Assembly: GCF_018294505.1 (NCBI RefSeq)
Contig: NC_057802.1
Coordinates: 553,330,202-553,394,201 of the forward strand
Length of the DNA stretch: 64,000 bases
Direction of reading: 5' to 3'
From: Triticum aestivum
Taxonomy: Eukaryota; Streptophyta; Magnoliopsida; Poales; Poaceae
Shown in pieces: positions 52,211 to 63,583 of the stretch (within the stretch, counting starts at the first letter, position 1; the number at the start of each line of letters is the position of its first letter). A program made the position numbers and the translations under genes. The notes under the pieces are model-generated. The model searched no databases, was not told the DNA's origin, and worked only from the letters and a program-made list of their open reading frames with translations.

Positions 52211-52568
52211 GGTGCTTCTGCTTTGTTAACAAATGTGAGGGTGTCTGAATCATTAGCTTATGGCGCTGTACACGTCACTGGTTAGGATAGAATAGTGCTA
52301 CACCGAAATTGTTTATGCTCCATCTAGTACTGCACTTGTCAGCATGCAGTTGCCGCCACGTTTATAGTGTGTTGTTTGTTTAGGCTAAAACCTTTTAGCA
52401 TGATACAGCAATACGGAATAGCGATAGAGGTTAACAAAATTTTCAGAAATACTGCCTATATTTCTATTTACGATTTTGCTATTTCTCACGTACCTGAAAT
52501 TTTTTGTCGCGTCAGTGATTTTCTTCTTCTTCCCAAGCGCACGAGATGTGGAGGTCCAACCTCGCTGT
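52211..52568. other. Block D, upstream flank of LOR copy 3
   Basis: Collinear with 2524-2790 and 34621-34940. It ends in AACCTCGCTGT (52558-52568), the left target duplication of the retroposon that follows. No gene. Confidence 0.6.
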
Positions 52569-53854
52569 TTTTTTTTAAAGGAGGATGAGTCCGGCCTCTG
52601 CATCTGGGAGATGCATGCGGCCACTTTATTGATTATTTTTGAGGACCTTACAAAGTATTACAACAATATGCCTGAATCCGCCATTTTGGCATCATATGCC
52701 ACTACTCCTATCCATATGATGAAGGGGCGCTAGCTGGGCCAAATACCCAGTCCACTCACCTAAACCTATCATCAAAAGCCAGAAGCCCCAGCCGAGCCAC
52801 ATACCGGGTCTGGGCATAAACTAGTCTGACGCACTTACATGTGTCGTCGCCGCCATCTTCCACTGGTCCGTCTTCAGAGCAGATATTGAGGCTTCTACCT
52901 TGTCAGGCCACTCTACCATCGACGCCACCATGACGCCAGACGGCAAACTCCTACTGCGCGAGTCCATCACCGCGCATCGGGCGCCGAGTCTCCACCGTGC
53001 CACGCCGCCGAGATCCGCCGTCATCACTGTGTAGGATGAAGCACCGCTCCACCAAAAAAGGCGCCCACTGGTCCCTCGATCCCGTGTACGCCTCCAAGAA
53101 TGACGCCCCCAAGGAGGAAACGACACCAACGCGCCGCTGTCATCTGATCTACTGATCTAGGGTTTCCCCCGGAGGTAGCGGATAGAGGTCTGGAGCTTCT
53201 CCACAGCGATGCCTTCAAGAAGGTAATGACACAAAAGAGTGCCGCCAACGCCGGTCTTGGCATCAAGCAGAGAACTAGGTTTTCACCCGAATCCGCTCGA
53301 GGAACCTCCATCAAGCATCGTGTGCACGGGTCGCCGCCGATCTGAGCCTCCGCACATCGAGCAGGTCGCACCGGCCAGATCAGATCTGTCCTGAGGGCAA
53401 ACCACACATGGCGCCGACCCAACCACCAGGCCCTCCATGCCGCCACCGCTGATCCTAGGTCAGATGGTCCGTCGCCGCTGACCCGGCCGCCGCCGCTGAA
53501 CGCAGCCAAGGCCGCTGCCCGAAGCAGGGCCAGCCGCCGCACCCGCCAGCATCCGCCCTAGGCCGAGGCGGCCGCCGCACCGCCGCCGGTCAAGGCAGGC
53601 TTGCCACGCCACCAAGGCCAGATCAGCCGTGCCACCACACGTCGCGGGGCTCCGCACCGCCCCCATGGCGCATGAGAGAGGAAAGGCCCCCGCCACCGCC
53701 GTCAGTCCCCGGGCTATAGGCCGGCGGCGTCCTTCGGTGGCGGCGGAGGGAGGGGTAGAAGGACGGGGAGCCCCCGGCGGCTAGGGTTGGGATCCCGCCC
53801 GAGTCGCCCGAGCGGGGGCGACGCGGGGGGTGCGGGCTAGAGAGATGTGAACAT
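52569..53854 (-). mobile_element. Non-LTR retroposon, third copy (minus orientation)
   Basis: 1286-bp element starting with a T-run, then CGGCCACTTTATTGATTATT, and ending in GACGCGGGGGGTGCGGGCTA. An 11-bp direct repeat AACCTCGCTGT flanks it (52558-52568 and 53855-53865). It shares its ends and general GC-rich build with 36942-38330 and 39765-41162, but the middle is strongly diverged. No recognisable protein domain. Confidence 0.83.
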
Positions 53855-53865
53855 AACCTCGCTGT

Positions 53866-55423
53866 ACAAGAACCAGCCCCACTATCTATCTTAGGGGGGA
53901 GCGATAGCCTCATCATCCATCTTAATTAGGGGGAAGCTACATGCCCATTATCTAGCTTAGGGATGGGGGTGTAGGGGATCGATGTAGTTGTTCACTAGTG
54001 CGGCGGGGTTTAGAGGAGTGGCCGGGCCGGCGGCCAACATGGCGGTGGGGAGAGGTCAAGGAGAGGGCAGAGCAGCGAGGCGGCAATTGCCGCCGGCCGC
54101 GGGGGAGGGCGGTGGCAGGCGGTTAGGCCTGGATTGGCCGACAGTTGCATGAGGAAGAAGGAGGATGTTGCCATCGATTGAATGGAAATCTATTGGCCAT
54201 TAATGAAAGTGACTGATAAAACATGTTTTTTCCTAGGTGCATGTGAAATAAGAATGCATGTACATGTGGCGGAACAGTTTAAAGTGTGGCTTCTTCATTT
54301 GCACACATGTTATAGCTTCCAAAGTTTGTAAGAATAGAAATGTTCACTACTCCTACAGTCCTACTTACCATATACATATGTTCAAAGGAAAAAAAAAACC
54401 TGTAGGATTAGGGTCTGGTTGGACTAGGTCTAAATAACAAGCAATCCAAGCAGGCTCAGGTGTAAATTTTGTGTGCTGCCCAAGAAACAAACACAAAAAA
54501 AATATCCACTCAGTCCAAGCACCATCACATTGAATTTGCAAATGCATGTGAGAAGGGAGGACTGGAGTGATCGATACATGCAACATGGCACTGAACGCTC
54601 TGGCTCTGCAACATACAAATACATCAACTGTTCCAACACATGAAGCTGGAACTTGGATCCAATATCCAAGCCGCAATGTGTAGCATGCGCGATTACTTGG
54701 ACCTCAACATTAATGATGGAAGTGTCCTACATATTCTTCTATTTGATGAGCATCTAATCTATAAAGCAGGTCCGACACGTACGTACACACAACGAAATGA
54801 TGATAGGTAGTGATCCAAAAGATTTTATAAAAGTTTACAGAGGGAGTACTCCTTGTTGCATTGCATCTACTTAAGCTGCTAGCTAAGAAAAGCTAGCTAG
54901 GTTTAGCTAAAAGATCGATCTAATCCCCATTCTTGTGTTTTGTTCCCTTCTGTTTTCTCTAATGTCACTCCACGCAGCTAGAGCCGCAATACACATCATG
55001 AACTAATTCTTTTACAACAACAGTTATCCACACATGGCAATTGACAGAGTACCAGAAAAATAAGCTCCATTCATAGTTTTCCATGATCTAACTAGATTAG
55101 TGCGCATGAGTTTGTTTCCTGCATGCTAATGGCGGTTTGTGCTGATGACCTAATTAAAGTGGATGTGGATGCCTTTGCATGCATGGTGCTGAACATATTT
55201 ATATGGTTGCTTAGCCCAACTCAGAAGAGCAACGAGATGAAGTGTTAAACAAAGGAATGACATGCCACGGAATCGGGAGCCTTGTGCAGATCAGCAACTC
55301 TGCTAATAATGGAACATAAACTATATCATTTGGACGGGAGACTTCTGAATATCATTTTCATTTGTTAATCACAGAGCTAATTAGTTGGAGATAGCACACG
55401 GTGCGTACGTATGTGATACACTA

Positions 55424-55428
<5 letters not shown>
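53866..55428. other. Block D, right-hand flank
   Basis: Collinear with 34960-36283 in block B and, from 54230, with 2835 onward in block A. Includes the CGCAATGTGTAGCATG and TATCCACACATGGCAATTG landmarks. No gene is seen. Confidence 0.65.

Positions 55429-55470
<42 letters not shown>
55429..55470. repeat. (GA)n microsatellite, block D
   Basis: About 21 AG units, the longest of the three collinear tracts. Confidence 0.95.
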
Positions 55471-55473
<3 letters not shown>

Positions 55474-55880
55474 CTTGAGAAGGTGAGCTTGCTGACTGAA
55501 TCGATGCGCTTTCTCTGCAAGATATGGAAATAAAAAAAAAACAGAAAATGACACCTCATCGATTGGATCAAAATAGTTCTAGCACAAGTCTATGACGGTA
55601 GTGACGTCCGCGGAGAGCGCACGTTTATCATCAAAAAGCATTGTGCTTCGGAGCCTTCAGTTGCTTGCCTGCAGAGTATGAATTTCGTGCAAACAATTTT
55701 TGTTGTTAACAGTTTAGGATGAAACATGCCCAACTAAAACACGAAATTGGTTTGAAACAAACTAGCAGATTTAAATACTTTGGTCGTTCAGCTAGCGCTC
55801 AGTAGAGAAAATTAATTCCAAGGAAATTATGCTTAACGATAAGGGGGGCGTGTTGGCTCTTGAGTCAATTTTGTCTATAA
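55471..55880. other. Block D, end of homology
   Basis: Collinear with 4327-4715 and 36315-36663 until CTATAA at 55875-55880, where the second PIF/Harbinger element begins. The plus-strand LOR promoter that should follow is not present to the right. Confidence 0.7.
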
Positions 55881-57140
55881 GAGCATTACTAGTAGAACCC
55901 TCAAACCCTCAAACCCTTATAGCAGTTTTAAGGGTTGAGAAGTGCTAGTTTTTGACACTTTTAAGGGTTGAAAAAAAGGGGCAAAGACTAGAACCCTCAA
56001 ACCCAACCCTTAAACTGCTTTAAGGGTTGGATTTGAGGGTTCTAGTCTTTGCCTCACCCCCAACCTTTAAAACTGTCATTTCATATATCACACATTTCAT
56101 CACATTTCATCATATGACATATCACAAATTCCATCACATTTGACATAAAACAATAATCATTCTAGTTATTATTACAACACCGAATAAAACAATAATCATT
56201 CAAATTATTACAACAATGTTTGAGCAAATTACACTAATTGTTCGAATCAAATAGGACATAGAAAAGTAAACCAAAGATACATCATGGGCCAATGCGCCGC
56301 CCATCCAACTGCCAGTGGTGCTCTACTAGATCATCCCGGAGCCGACCATGAGTGGTTGCATCTTCCATCTCACGATGTGCTTGAAGAAAAGCGTGTATGC
56401 GAGAAGGGTTTCTTTCCGGTTGCACACGGGTACCAACATTGTCATAGAAACAAGGGAGGTTTAACCCTCTCTCATCCTCTATGATCATGTTGTGTAGAAT
56501 CACATAACATTTCATGATGTTCACCAAGGTTTTTTTGTCCCAAAACCGAGCTGGACCACGAACTATGGCAAACCTTGCTTGCAAAACACCGAAAGCTCTC
56601 TCAATATCCTTGCGGGCTGCCTCTTGTGCCTTGGTGAAATGAGCCTCTTTTCTTGTTAAGGGCACCCCATTTTTCTCCTTGATGGACTTCACAAGAGTTG
56701 CCCATTCGGGATAGATGCCATCGGTGAGATAGTATCCCATTGAGTACTCATTGTCCATGATTTTGTAGTTGCAAGCTGGAGCATCCCCAGAAATTAATCT
56801 TTTGAACAAAGGAGATCTATTGAGGATATTGATATCATTGAGTGTTCCCGGCAACCCAAAGAATGCATGCCAAATCCATGTGTCCTGAGATGCTACGGCC
56901 TCAAGCACAATGGTAGCATCACGGCTTTTACCGCAATACATTCCGTGCCATGCCTTTGGGCAATTTTTCCACCTCCAATGCATGCAATCAAGACTACCAA
57001 GCATCCCCAGCCATCCCCTTTTTTTATTCATTTCCATTAATCTCTTTGTATCTTCCTCGTTTGGTGCCCGAAGATACTGCTCACCGTACAACCGGATGAC
57101 CAACTTGGCAAACCTACGGACTGATTCTGTAGCGCGGCAG
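55881..57140 (-). mobile_element. Second PIF/Harbinger transposon, truncated
   Basis: Begins GAGCATTACTAGTAGAACCC right after TAA (55878-55880), the target of PIF/Harbinger. The subterminal region has a strong foldback around 55987-56052 (GACTAGAACCCTCAAACC and its inverse). It carries the C-terminal part of a transposase. Homology is lost near 57140, where unrelated GCGGTACTACCGC-rich sequence begins; the other terminus is missing. Confidence 0.82.
56282..57133 (-). pseudogene. PIF/Harbinger transposase, N-terminally truncated, otherwise open
   Basis: Minus-strand frame open from about 57133 to a TGA at 56282-56284, over 270 codons. Conserved DDE_4 motifs: VRRFAKLVIRLYGEQYLRAP, GWLGMLGSLDCMHWRWKNCP, VLEAVASQDTWIWHAFFGLP, LNDINILNRSPLF, YYLTDGIYPEWATLVKSI, ARKDIERAFGVLQARFAIV, MKCYVILHNMIIEDERG. 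The catalytic Asp in GSLDCMHW, the Asp in NDIN and the Glu in DIERAFG are all present. The N-terminal DNA-binding part is missing and there is no ATG at the left of the open frame, so it is not a complete gene. It is much better preserved than the transposase at 47022-48250 and is not its close copy. Confidence 0.9.
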
Positions 57141-57433
57141 TAATTTTTTACTGCTGCCTAGGAGAGCGGTACTACCGCTCCGGTGTGGTACTTCCGCCCG
57201 AGCAGTACAACCGCGATGAGGCGCGGTACTACCGTGCTGACGAGAGCGCGTGGGGGGGTATGACTCGGGTAGGGGAGTTCCAACTCCCCATACCCATTCA
57301 TTTGTCTCTCGTCCCCGCCGCCTCTCTCTCTCTCGCTCAAGAACGGCACCGGAGACCCTCGCCGGATCTCCGTCTCCGGCCACTCTCCTCGGGTTCTGAC
57401 CGGTAGGCTCGTTCCCCACCACTTCCTCTTGCC
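57141..57433. other. Junction and leader with GCGGTACTACCGC repeats
   Basis: Contains several GCGGTACTACCGC-like motifs (57164-57235) and then a CT-rich leader (57300-57420) before the start codon of the accessory gene. It is probably part of the rearranged LTR element. The left boundary is not resolved. Confidence 0.45.
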
Positions 57434-59392
57434 ATGGACCAAGGTTTCTCCCCAACTCCCTCTCTCTTTTGGTTGTTCTTTTGCCTCTAGGTTTTTCGGG
57501 AGATGCATGTGTTCTTGAGATTTTAGGCCAAATCTATGCAAGAGTAGGATGTAGGAGAGTAGTGTTGCGTAGAAATTATACTTGATATGTTGTCCCGTGG
57601 TAGATTTGATCAACCGTAGTACCGTCGCGTTTTCGCGGTCTTTCTCAGATTCAAAATGGTTTGGATCTGCCGCTGTGTGGTACTACCGCATCTCCTGTGT
57701 GGTACTACCGCGCGTCCGGTACTACTGCCCGTCAGGTGCGGTACTACCGCACGTGGTGTGGTACTAAGATCCTACTACCGCTCCAAGCCCCGGTACTACC
57801 GTGTCCTCGCACGGTACTACCGCGACTAGGAGCGGTACTAAAATTTTAGTACCGCGCGACCTGGCAGTACTACCGTTGTTGTCCAATCTTCTTCTTGGCA
57901 ATTACCATGTATGCTTTCTACTTGTTTCCCTTGTCTTGCTAAGGTCTTTGTATTGATTCTTCTTGCTCTTTGTGTGTGCTTTTGCTTTGTGTCTTAGGTG
58001 GTGGCTCCGGTGCCCCTGCTCGCCGTTCCAATCCCAGTCGTGACACTGGCTCCAAGCGACTGCGCAATCAAGATGAAGCACCAGAGGGCTCCAGTGCTCC
58101 CAAGCGCAATGTCAAGACCTCAGCTAGCAAGTACAAGGAACCTGCTAAGGGCATGGACGAGATTCCACTTTCTGAGTTTATCCCTCGCAGGCAGATCAAC
58201 CCATATGTGAATGCCCGTGCTATCTTCAGAGGCAATGACTTGTTTTGAACCAAGCAACAGACTCTCATTTATCTGGATGTGATCAAGGCCAAGCAAAACA
58301 CCTACGTGGATGTCAAGTGGATTGACAAGAATCACATAAGGAAGGACAAGTATCGTGAGTACTTGGGGGAGGCTCTGGATTTGGTGGAGCAGTTTGGTAT
58401 TGAACATGTGATCTCCTTCCACCTGGACTATGACCCTGAGCTTATCTGTCAGTTCTTTGCCTCAGTTCACTTTCACCCTGGGGAAGAGCGGAGGATGGCT
58501 TGGATGACAAATGACCGTCACTTGACTGCTACCTGGAAGGATTTCATGGATCTGCTACAGGTTCTGGATGACGGGCTCACCACTCCCGTAGGTGTTCGCC
58601 CTCATGCCAGCCCTGAGTCCGCAAGCAAGAACAGGCTCCAGCAATACTATGTTGAGAAGGTTCTTCCCAGTGGCAAGTCGACGTGGGTGCTGAACCCATT
58701 TTTGGACATCATGTATCGCATCTTCCGCAACTCTCTGTTTCCTCGCATTGGCGACAAGGACAAGGTACATGCCTATCTGGTGGATATGATGCTCCTGTGC
58801 GAGGAGGCACGTGTGTCTCAGTCTCAACCACTTGATGTCTCACACATCATGTGGTGTGAGCTTCGGTTCGCGGTGTTCAAACGCAAGGTACCTATCTATG
58901 GACCGTACCTGTTTCTGTTGATCTCCAAGTCTGGGGAGAAGCAGTTCCCTGGTGATGAGTTCCTTGCTCCAGACTGGATTCGGCATGAGTCCATCAGTCT
59001 CCGTGTCAAGCCCAAGTGGGCCAACACTACTACACGTGCTGAGGCGTCTGCTGCTAGGAGGGCTGTTGATGAGGAGGAGGCTGAGGTAGAGGATATTGCT
59101 GAGGACCGTGATGCTGGGTATACCCATCGTTCCTCTGAGCCCTCTGTTCTGCATGCAGGCAAAGGGGCAGTACAGGACTCACGTTGCCTCCAAGGAGGCT
59201 CGCCGCCGCGACAAGAGGATCATGAAGGTCTTTGGTGAGGCAGAATCCAGCGGGTCAGAGAAGCACATCACCCCGGAGGCAGAATGGATGGCGAAGCAAG
59301 GCTACAAGTGGACTGATTCTGACGAGGACATCGAGGAGACCGTCCCCGCCGCCGAGTCTGACGGGGAGTGTTGGAGCGATTTCTCTGCCTGA
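57434..59392 (+). pseudogene. Accessory gene of an LTR element, spliced, with one premature stop
   Basis: Proposed model with three exons: 57434-57443 (MDQ plus one base), 57998-59085 and 59159-59392. Both introns are GT-AG (57444-57997 and 59086-59158), and both junctions keep the frame, which supports the model. Exon 2 begins GGSGAPARRSN, then has FIPRRQINPYVNARAIFRGN, a TGA at 58246-58248, DVIKAKQNTYVDVKWIDKNH, FHLDYDPELICQFFASVHF and WKDFMDLLQVLDDG. Exon 3 is charged (KEARRRDKRIMKVFGEAE) and ends acidic (DSDEDIEETVPAAESDGE). I recognise this as a class of protein carried by Triticeae LTR elements but know no function. It shows no protease, RT or integrase motif. Confidence 0.6.
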
Positions 59393-59862
59393 GCCACCCC
59401 TTGTGTGTAGGTGCCCTCTCTACCTTTTTGGCGTCTCAATGCCAAAGGGGGGGAGAGTGTAGGGATTTGCGTGCTTGCGAGTCATGTGTCGTGTTTGGTG
59501 TGTTTGCTTTATCATTTGAACCTCGTTTGCTTTGGATTGGTTTGCGCCTTTGAGACTTATCCTCATATGGTGTAAGACATATGCACTCTATCCTATCTTA
59601 GTGAGCTTATGATATCATTGTGCTACTTATGTTATGCTCTTGTTTGCTATCTTGTCTAGTGTTAGCCTTACTTTTGCAAGATATGCCTTGTCTCTAAAAT
59701 ATAGGGGGAGTGTTGATCCTAGTATGTGTGCCGTGCAGTCCAAAGCACCCATCTAGATTGCACACATCTAGGGGGAGCCCGTCTATATTTTAGAGAGGAG
59801 GGGTTTGCGTTTGCTCTATATTATTTTCCTTTGTGCAAATCCCGTATTGTCATCAATCCACC
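59393..59862 (+). other. 3' untranslated internal region of the LTR element
   Basis: Follows the accessory gene and leads to the poly-purine tract. AAATATAGGGGGAGTG-type purine tracts at 59697-59711 and 59770-59778 resemble the PPT. Inverted copies of CTATATTTTAGAGA-like sequence occur at about 59690 and 59785. No gene. Confidence 0.5.
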
Positions 59863-59876
59863 AAAAAGGGGGAGAT
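59863..59876 (+). promoter_or_regulatory. Poly-purine tract
   Basis: AAAAAGGGGGAGAT immediately precedes the TG start of the LTR, the standard plus-strand primer site at the 3' end of LTR elements. Confidence 0.85.
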
Positions 59877-61526
59877 TGTAAGGGCATATTTATCCCTAAG
59901 GTGTTTTGGTGATTGATGACAATGCTTTTGCGGACAAATTGTGTGCCTTGAGTTTCTCAGACGTTTCATCGCTAGGCACAAGACGGTTTGGTGCCCCTCG
60001 AAGACTATTGAAGACGTCGCTTTTCTATGTTTCTTTTTGGTGGATTTGAGTCGTAGGAAAGCCGTACTATTAAGAGGGGGTCCGCGTCGGAAAGGTTTGG
60101 GTGGAATCATCACGTACACGTTTTCTTCCTTGTCTCCACCTTTCCCCTGCGCTTTGGAGCATCCTCCGTTTATCCTCTATGCATTATGTCTTGGTTGCTG
60201 ATTTTGGGCTTGCGGTAGTACTGCTCCCTGGAGCGGTAGTACCGCAGGCACCTACGGTAGTTCCGTACCTCGGCGCGGCAGTACCGCAGGAGCCCATGGT
60301 AGTACCGCTCCTCAGGAGCCGTAGTACCCTGGCCCCCAGGCCAAGTGCCTCTGCATTGCGGTAGTAGGGGCGGATGTAATTTTTTACATCCGCGCCTCCG
60401 CGGTAGTACCGCACCCTGTGCGCGGTAGTACCGCGCGCGGCCTGCCTCAGCTGCCATGCAGTAGTACCGCTCTTCCAGCTGTAGTACCGTGTCGGATTTT
60501 TTGCATCGTTTGTTTTTCAGCGGAAGTAGGCACAGATGTATTTTTATTCATCCGTGCCCTTCCCAGGCTAGGCCATTCCTGCCTTGCGGTAGTACCGCAA
60601 GGGGGAGCGGTAGTACCGCACTTGCGGAAGTACCATTCTCAGCCTCTGTGCTTCAGGTTTGTTCTAGTTCCTGCCGTTGCAGCGGTAGTACCGCGGTCTC
60701 TCGCGGTAGTACCGCTTGTCAGGGGCGGTAGTACCGCAAGTCGCGGGCTGGTTAGGTGGATAACGGTTGGATTTTGCTCTCAACTATAAAAGGGGTGTCT
60801 TCTTCCTCTAGTTGACTACCTCTTCCAACCCTAAGCTCCATTGTTGCTCCAAGCTCCATTTTCGCCCGATCTCACTCCCTAGCCAATCAAACTTGTTGAT
60901 TTGCTCGGGAGTGGTTGAGAAGGCCCCGATCTACACTTCCACCAAGAGAAATTTGATTCCCCCCACTAATCCCTTGCGGATCTTGTTACTCTTGGGTGTT
61001 TGAGCACCCTAGACGGTTGAGGTCACCGCGGAGCCATAGTCCATTGTGGTGAAGCTTCGTGGTGTCGTTGGGAGCCTCCAATTAAGTTGTGGAGATTGCC
61101 CCAACCTTGTTTGTAAAGGTTCGGTCGCCGCCTCCAAGGGCACCAATAGTGGAATCACGGCATCTCGCATTGTGTGAGGGCGTGAGGAGAACACGGTGGC
61201 CCTAGTGGCTTCTTGGGGAGCATTGTGCCTCCACACCGCTCCAACGGCGACGTACTTCCCCTCAAAGGGAAGGAACTTCGGTAACACATCCTCGTCTTCA
61301 CCGGCTCCACTCTTGGTTATCTCGTGACTTTACTTGTGCAAGCTTATTAGTGCTATATCTCTTGCTTTCTTGTGTGCTTGTTGTTGTTGCATCATATAGG
61401 TTGCTCACCTAGTTGCATATCTAGACAACCTACTTTGATGCAAAGTTTAAATTGGTAAAGAAAAGCTAAAAATTGTTAGTTGCCTATTCACCCCCCCCCC
61501 TCTAGTCAACTATATCGATCCTTTCA
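59877..61526 (+). repeat. 1650-bp LTR with GCGGTAGTACCGC repeats
   Basis: Starts TGTAAGGGCATATTTATCCC and ends CGATCCTTTCA (TG...CA). Preceded by a PPT and followed after AT by a primer-binding site, so it has the features of a 3' LTR on its left and of a 5' LTR on its right. At least nine GCGGTAGTACCGC-like palindromes lie at 60212-60740. A TATA element CTATAAAAGG at 60783-60792 follows them. A 204-bp right-end copy lies at 61875-62078. Open frames inside it reflect the repeats. Confidence 0.85.
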
Positions 61527-61528
61527 AT

Positions 61529-61540
61529 TGGTATCAGAGC
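61529..61540 (+). promoter_or_regulatory. Primer-binding site
   Basis: TGGTATCAGAGC two bases after the LTR end matches the complement of the 3' end of initiator tRNA-Met. Confidence 0.9.
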
Positions 61541-61577
61541 CTCGTCTCTTTATTAAGGACATTACCGTCCGAAGAGT

Positions 61578-61874
61578 ATGGTTGACGTCGTAGAAGGTGT
61601 GGAGGAGCACTCCGGTGCGAATCCGGTCTCTTCTACGGGAGATGGGGGAACCGCGGTGTCTCGTGAGGAATTCAATGTGGCGTTGGACACATTGAAAACC
61701 TCCATGACGACCGAGGTCGAAAGAATGTTTAATAAATTCTTAGAAGGGCTTAAACTTTCCACCGCACCGTTGAAAGTGGGTGATCCCGCCAACAATGTGA
61801 CGGATGCTACCTCCGACAAGGGGGAAGCTACTAGCGAGAAAACCCCTTCTTCTAGTGGTAAAAATGGCACCGGC
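61578..61874 (+). pseudogene. Gag N-terminus of the LTR element, cut off
   Basis: Starts at an ATG (MVDVVEGVEEHSGANPV) shortly after the primer-binding site and runs about 99 codons (FNVALDTLKTSMTTEVERMF, then an acidic and Ser-rich stretch) before the sequence turns into LTR right-end sequence at about 61875. This is the usual position of gag. All remaining internal sequence of the element has been deleted. No gag domain is recognisable in so short a piece. Confidence 0.65.
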
Positions 61875-62078
61875 ATCTCGTGCCTTTACTTGTGCAAGCT
61901 TATTAGTGCTATATCTCTTGCTTGCTTGTGTGCTTGTTGTTGTTGCATCATATAGGTTGCTCACCTAGTTGCATATCTAGACAACCTACTTTGATGCAAA
62001 GTTTAAATTGGTAAAGAAAAGCTAAAAATTGTTAGTTGCCTATTCACCCCCCTCTAGTCAACTATATCGATCCTTTCA
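61875..62078 (+). repeat. Partial second LTR (right end only)
   Basis: About 204 bases matching 61315-61526 (CTTTACTTGTGCAAGC through CGATCCTTTCA), apart from a shorter C-run. Nothing of the left 1.4 kb of the LTR is present, so the deletion that removed pol also removed most of this LTR. Confidence 0.9.
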
Positions 62079-63570
62079 ATGTGATTGACTTGACCCATTC
62101 CGTTAGCTTAGCACTTGATCGTTTAGTATGGTGCTATTGCTTTCTTCATGACTTATACATGTTCCTATGACTATTAGATTATGCAACTCCCGTTTACCGG
62201 AGGAACACTTTGTGTGCTACCAAACGTCACAACGTAACTGGGTGATTATAAAGGTGCTCTACAGGTGTCTCTGAAGGTACTTGTTGGGTTGGCGTATTTC
62301 GAGATTAGGATTTGTCACTCCGATTGTTGGAGAGGTATCTCTGGGCCCACTCGGTAATGCACATCACTTAAGCCTTGCAAGCATTGCAACTAATGAGTTA
62401 GTTGCGGGATGATGTATTACGGAACGAGTAAAGAGACTTGTCGGTAACGAGATTGAACTAGGTATTGAGATATCGACGATCGAATCTCGGGAAAGTAACA
62501 TACCGATGACAAAGGGAACAACGTATGGTGTTATGCGGTTTGACCGATAAAGATCTTCGTAGAATATGTAGGAGCCAATATGAGCATCCAGGTTCCGCTA
62601 TTGGTTATTGACCGGAGACGTGTCTCGGTCATGTCTATATAGTTCTCAAACCCGTAGGGTCCGCACGCTTAAAGTTTGATGATAGTTATATTATGAGTTT
62701 ATGTGTTTTGATGTACCGAAGGTTGTTTGGAGTCTCGGATGTGATCACGGACATGACAAGGAGTCTCGAAATGGTCGAGACATGAAGATTGATATATTGG
62801 ACGACTATATTCGGACACCGCAATGGTTCCGGGGATTAATGGATATTTATCGGAGTACCGGGGGTTACCGGAACCCCCCCGAGAAGCTATTGGGCCTCAT
62901 TGGCCTTAGTGGAAAGGAGAGAGGGACGCCAAGAGGTGGCGCGCGGCCCCCCTTGCCCCAATCCGAATTGGGAAAGGGAAGGGGGCGGCGGCCCCCCTTC
63001 TCCTTCCTTCTCTCCACCTCCTCCTTCCCCCTTCTCCTAGTTGGAATAGGAAAGGGGGGGCAAACCTAATTGGAGTAGGATTGCCCCCCTAGGGCGGCCT
63101 CTCCCCTTGGCCGGCCCTCTCCTCCTCCCCCCCCTTTATATACGGAGGAGGGGGGCACCCCATAGACACAACAATTGATATCTTGGATCTCTTGGCCGTG
63201 TGCGGTGCCCCCCTCCACCATAATCCACCTCAGTCATATCGTAGCGATGCTTAGGTGAAGCCCTGCGTCGGTAGAACATCATCGTCGTCACCACGCCGTC
63301 ATCCTGATGGAACTCTTCCTCAAAGCTCGGCTGGATCGGAGTTCGAGGGACGTCATCGAGTTGAACGTGTGCTGAACTCGGAGGTGTCGTGCGCTCGGTA
63401 CTTGATCGGTCGGATCGTGAAGACGTACGACTACATCAACCGCGTTGTGCTAACGCTTCCGCTTTCGGTCTACGAGGGTACGTGGACACACTCTCCCCTC
63501 TCATTGCTATGCATCACCATGATCTTGCGTGTGTGTAGGAATTTTTTTGAAATTACTACGTTCCCCAACA
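62079..63570 (+). repeat. BARE/Angela-like LTR, left end missing
   Basis: Matches from memory the middle and right part of LTRs of the large Triticeae copia group (ACCAAACGTCACAACGTAAC, GGAGAGGTATCTCTGGGCCC, GGTTATTGACCGGAGACG). The TATA element TTTATATA is at 63135-63142 and the right end is ACGTTCCCCAACA. The left end is replaced at 62079 by the partial LTR of the preceding element. The family name is a recollection, not a search result. Confidence 0.7.
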
Positions 63571-63571
63571 G

Positions 63572-63583
63572 TGGCATCCGAGC
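63572..63583 (+). promoter_or_regulatory. Primer-binding site, diverged
   Basis: TGGCATCCGAGC one base after the LTR end corresponds to TGGTATCAGAGC with two substitutions. Confidence 0.7.

Noticed and set aside
60170..60790. Open frames across the GCGGTAGTACCGC region
   Set aside because: They arise from the palindromic repeat inside an LTR upstream of its TATA box; no coding role is plausible.
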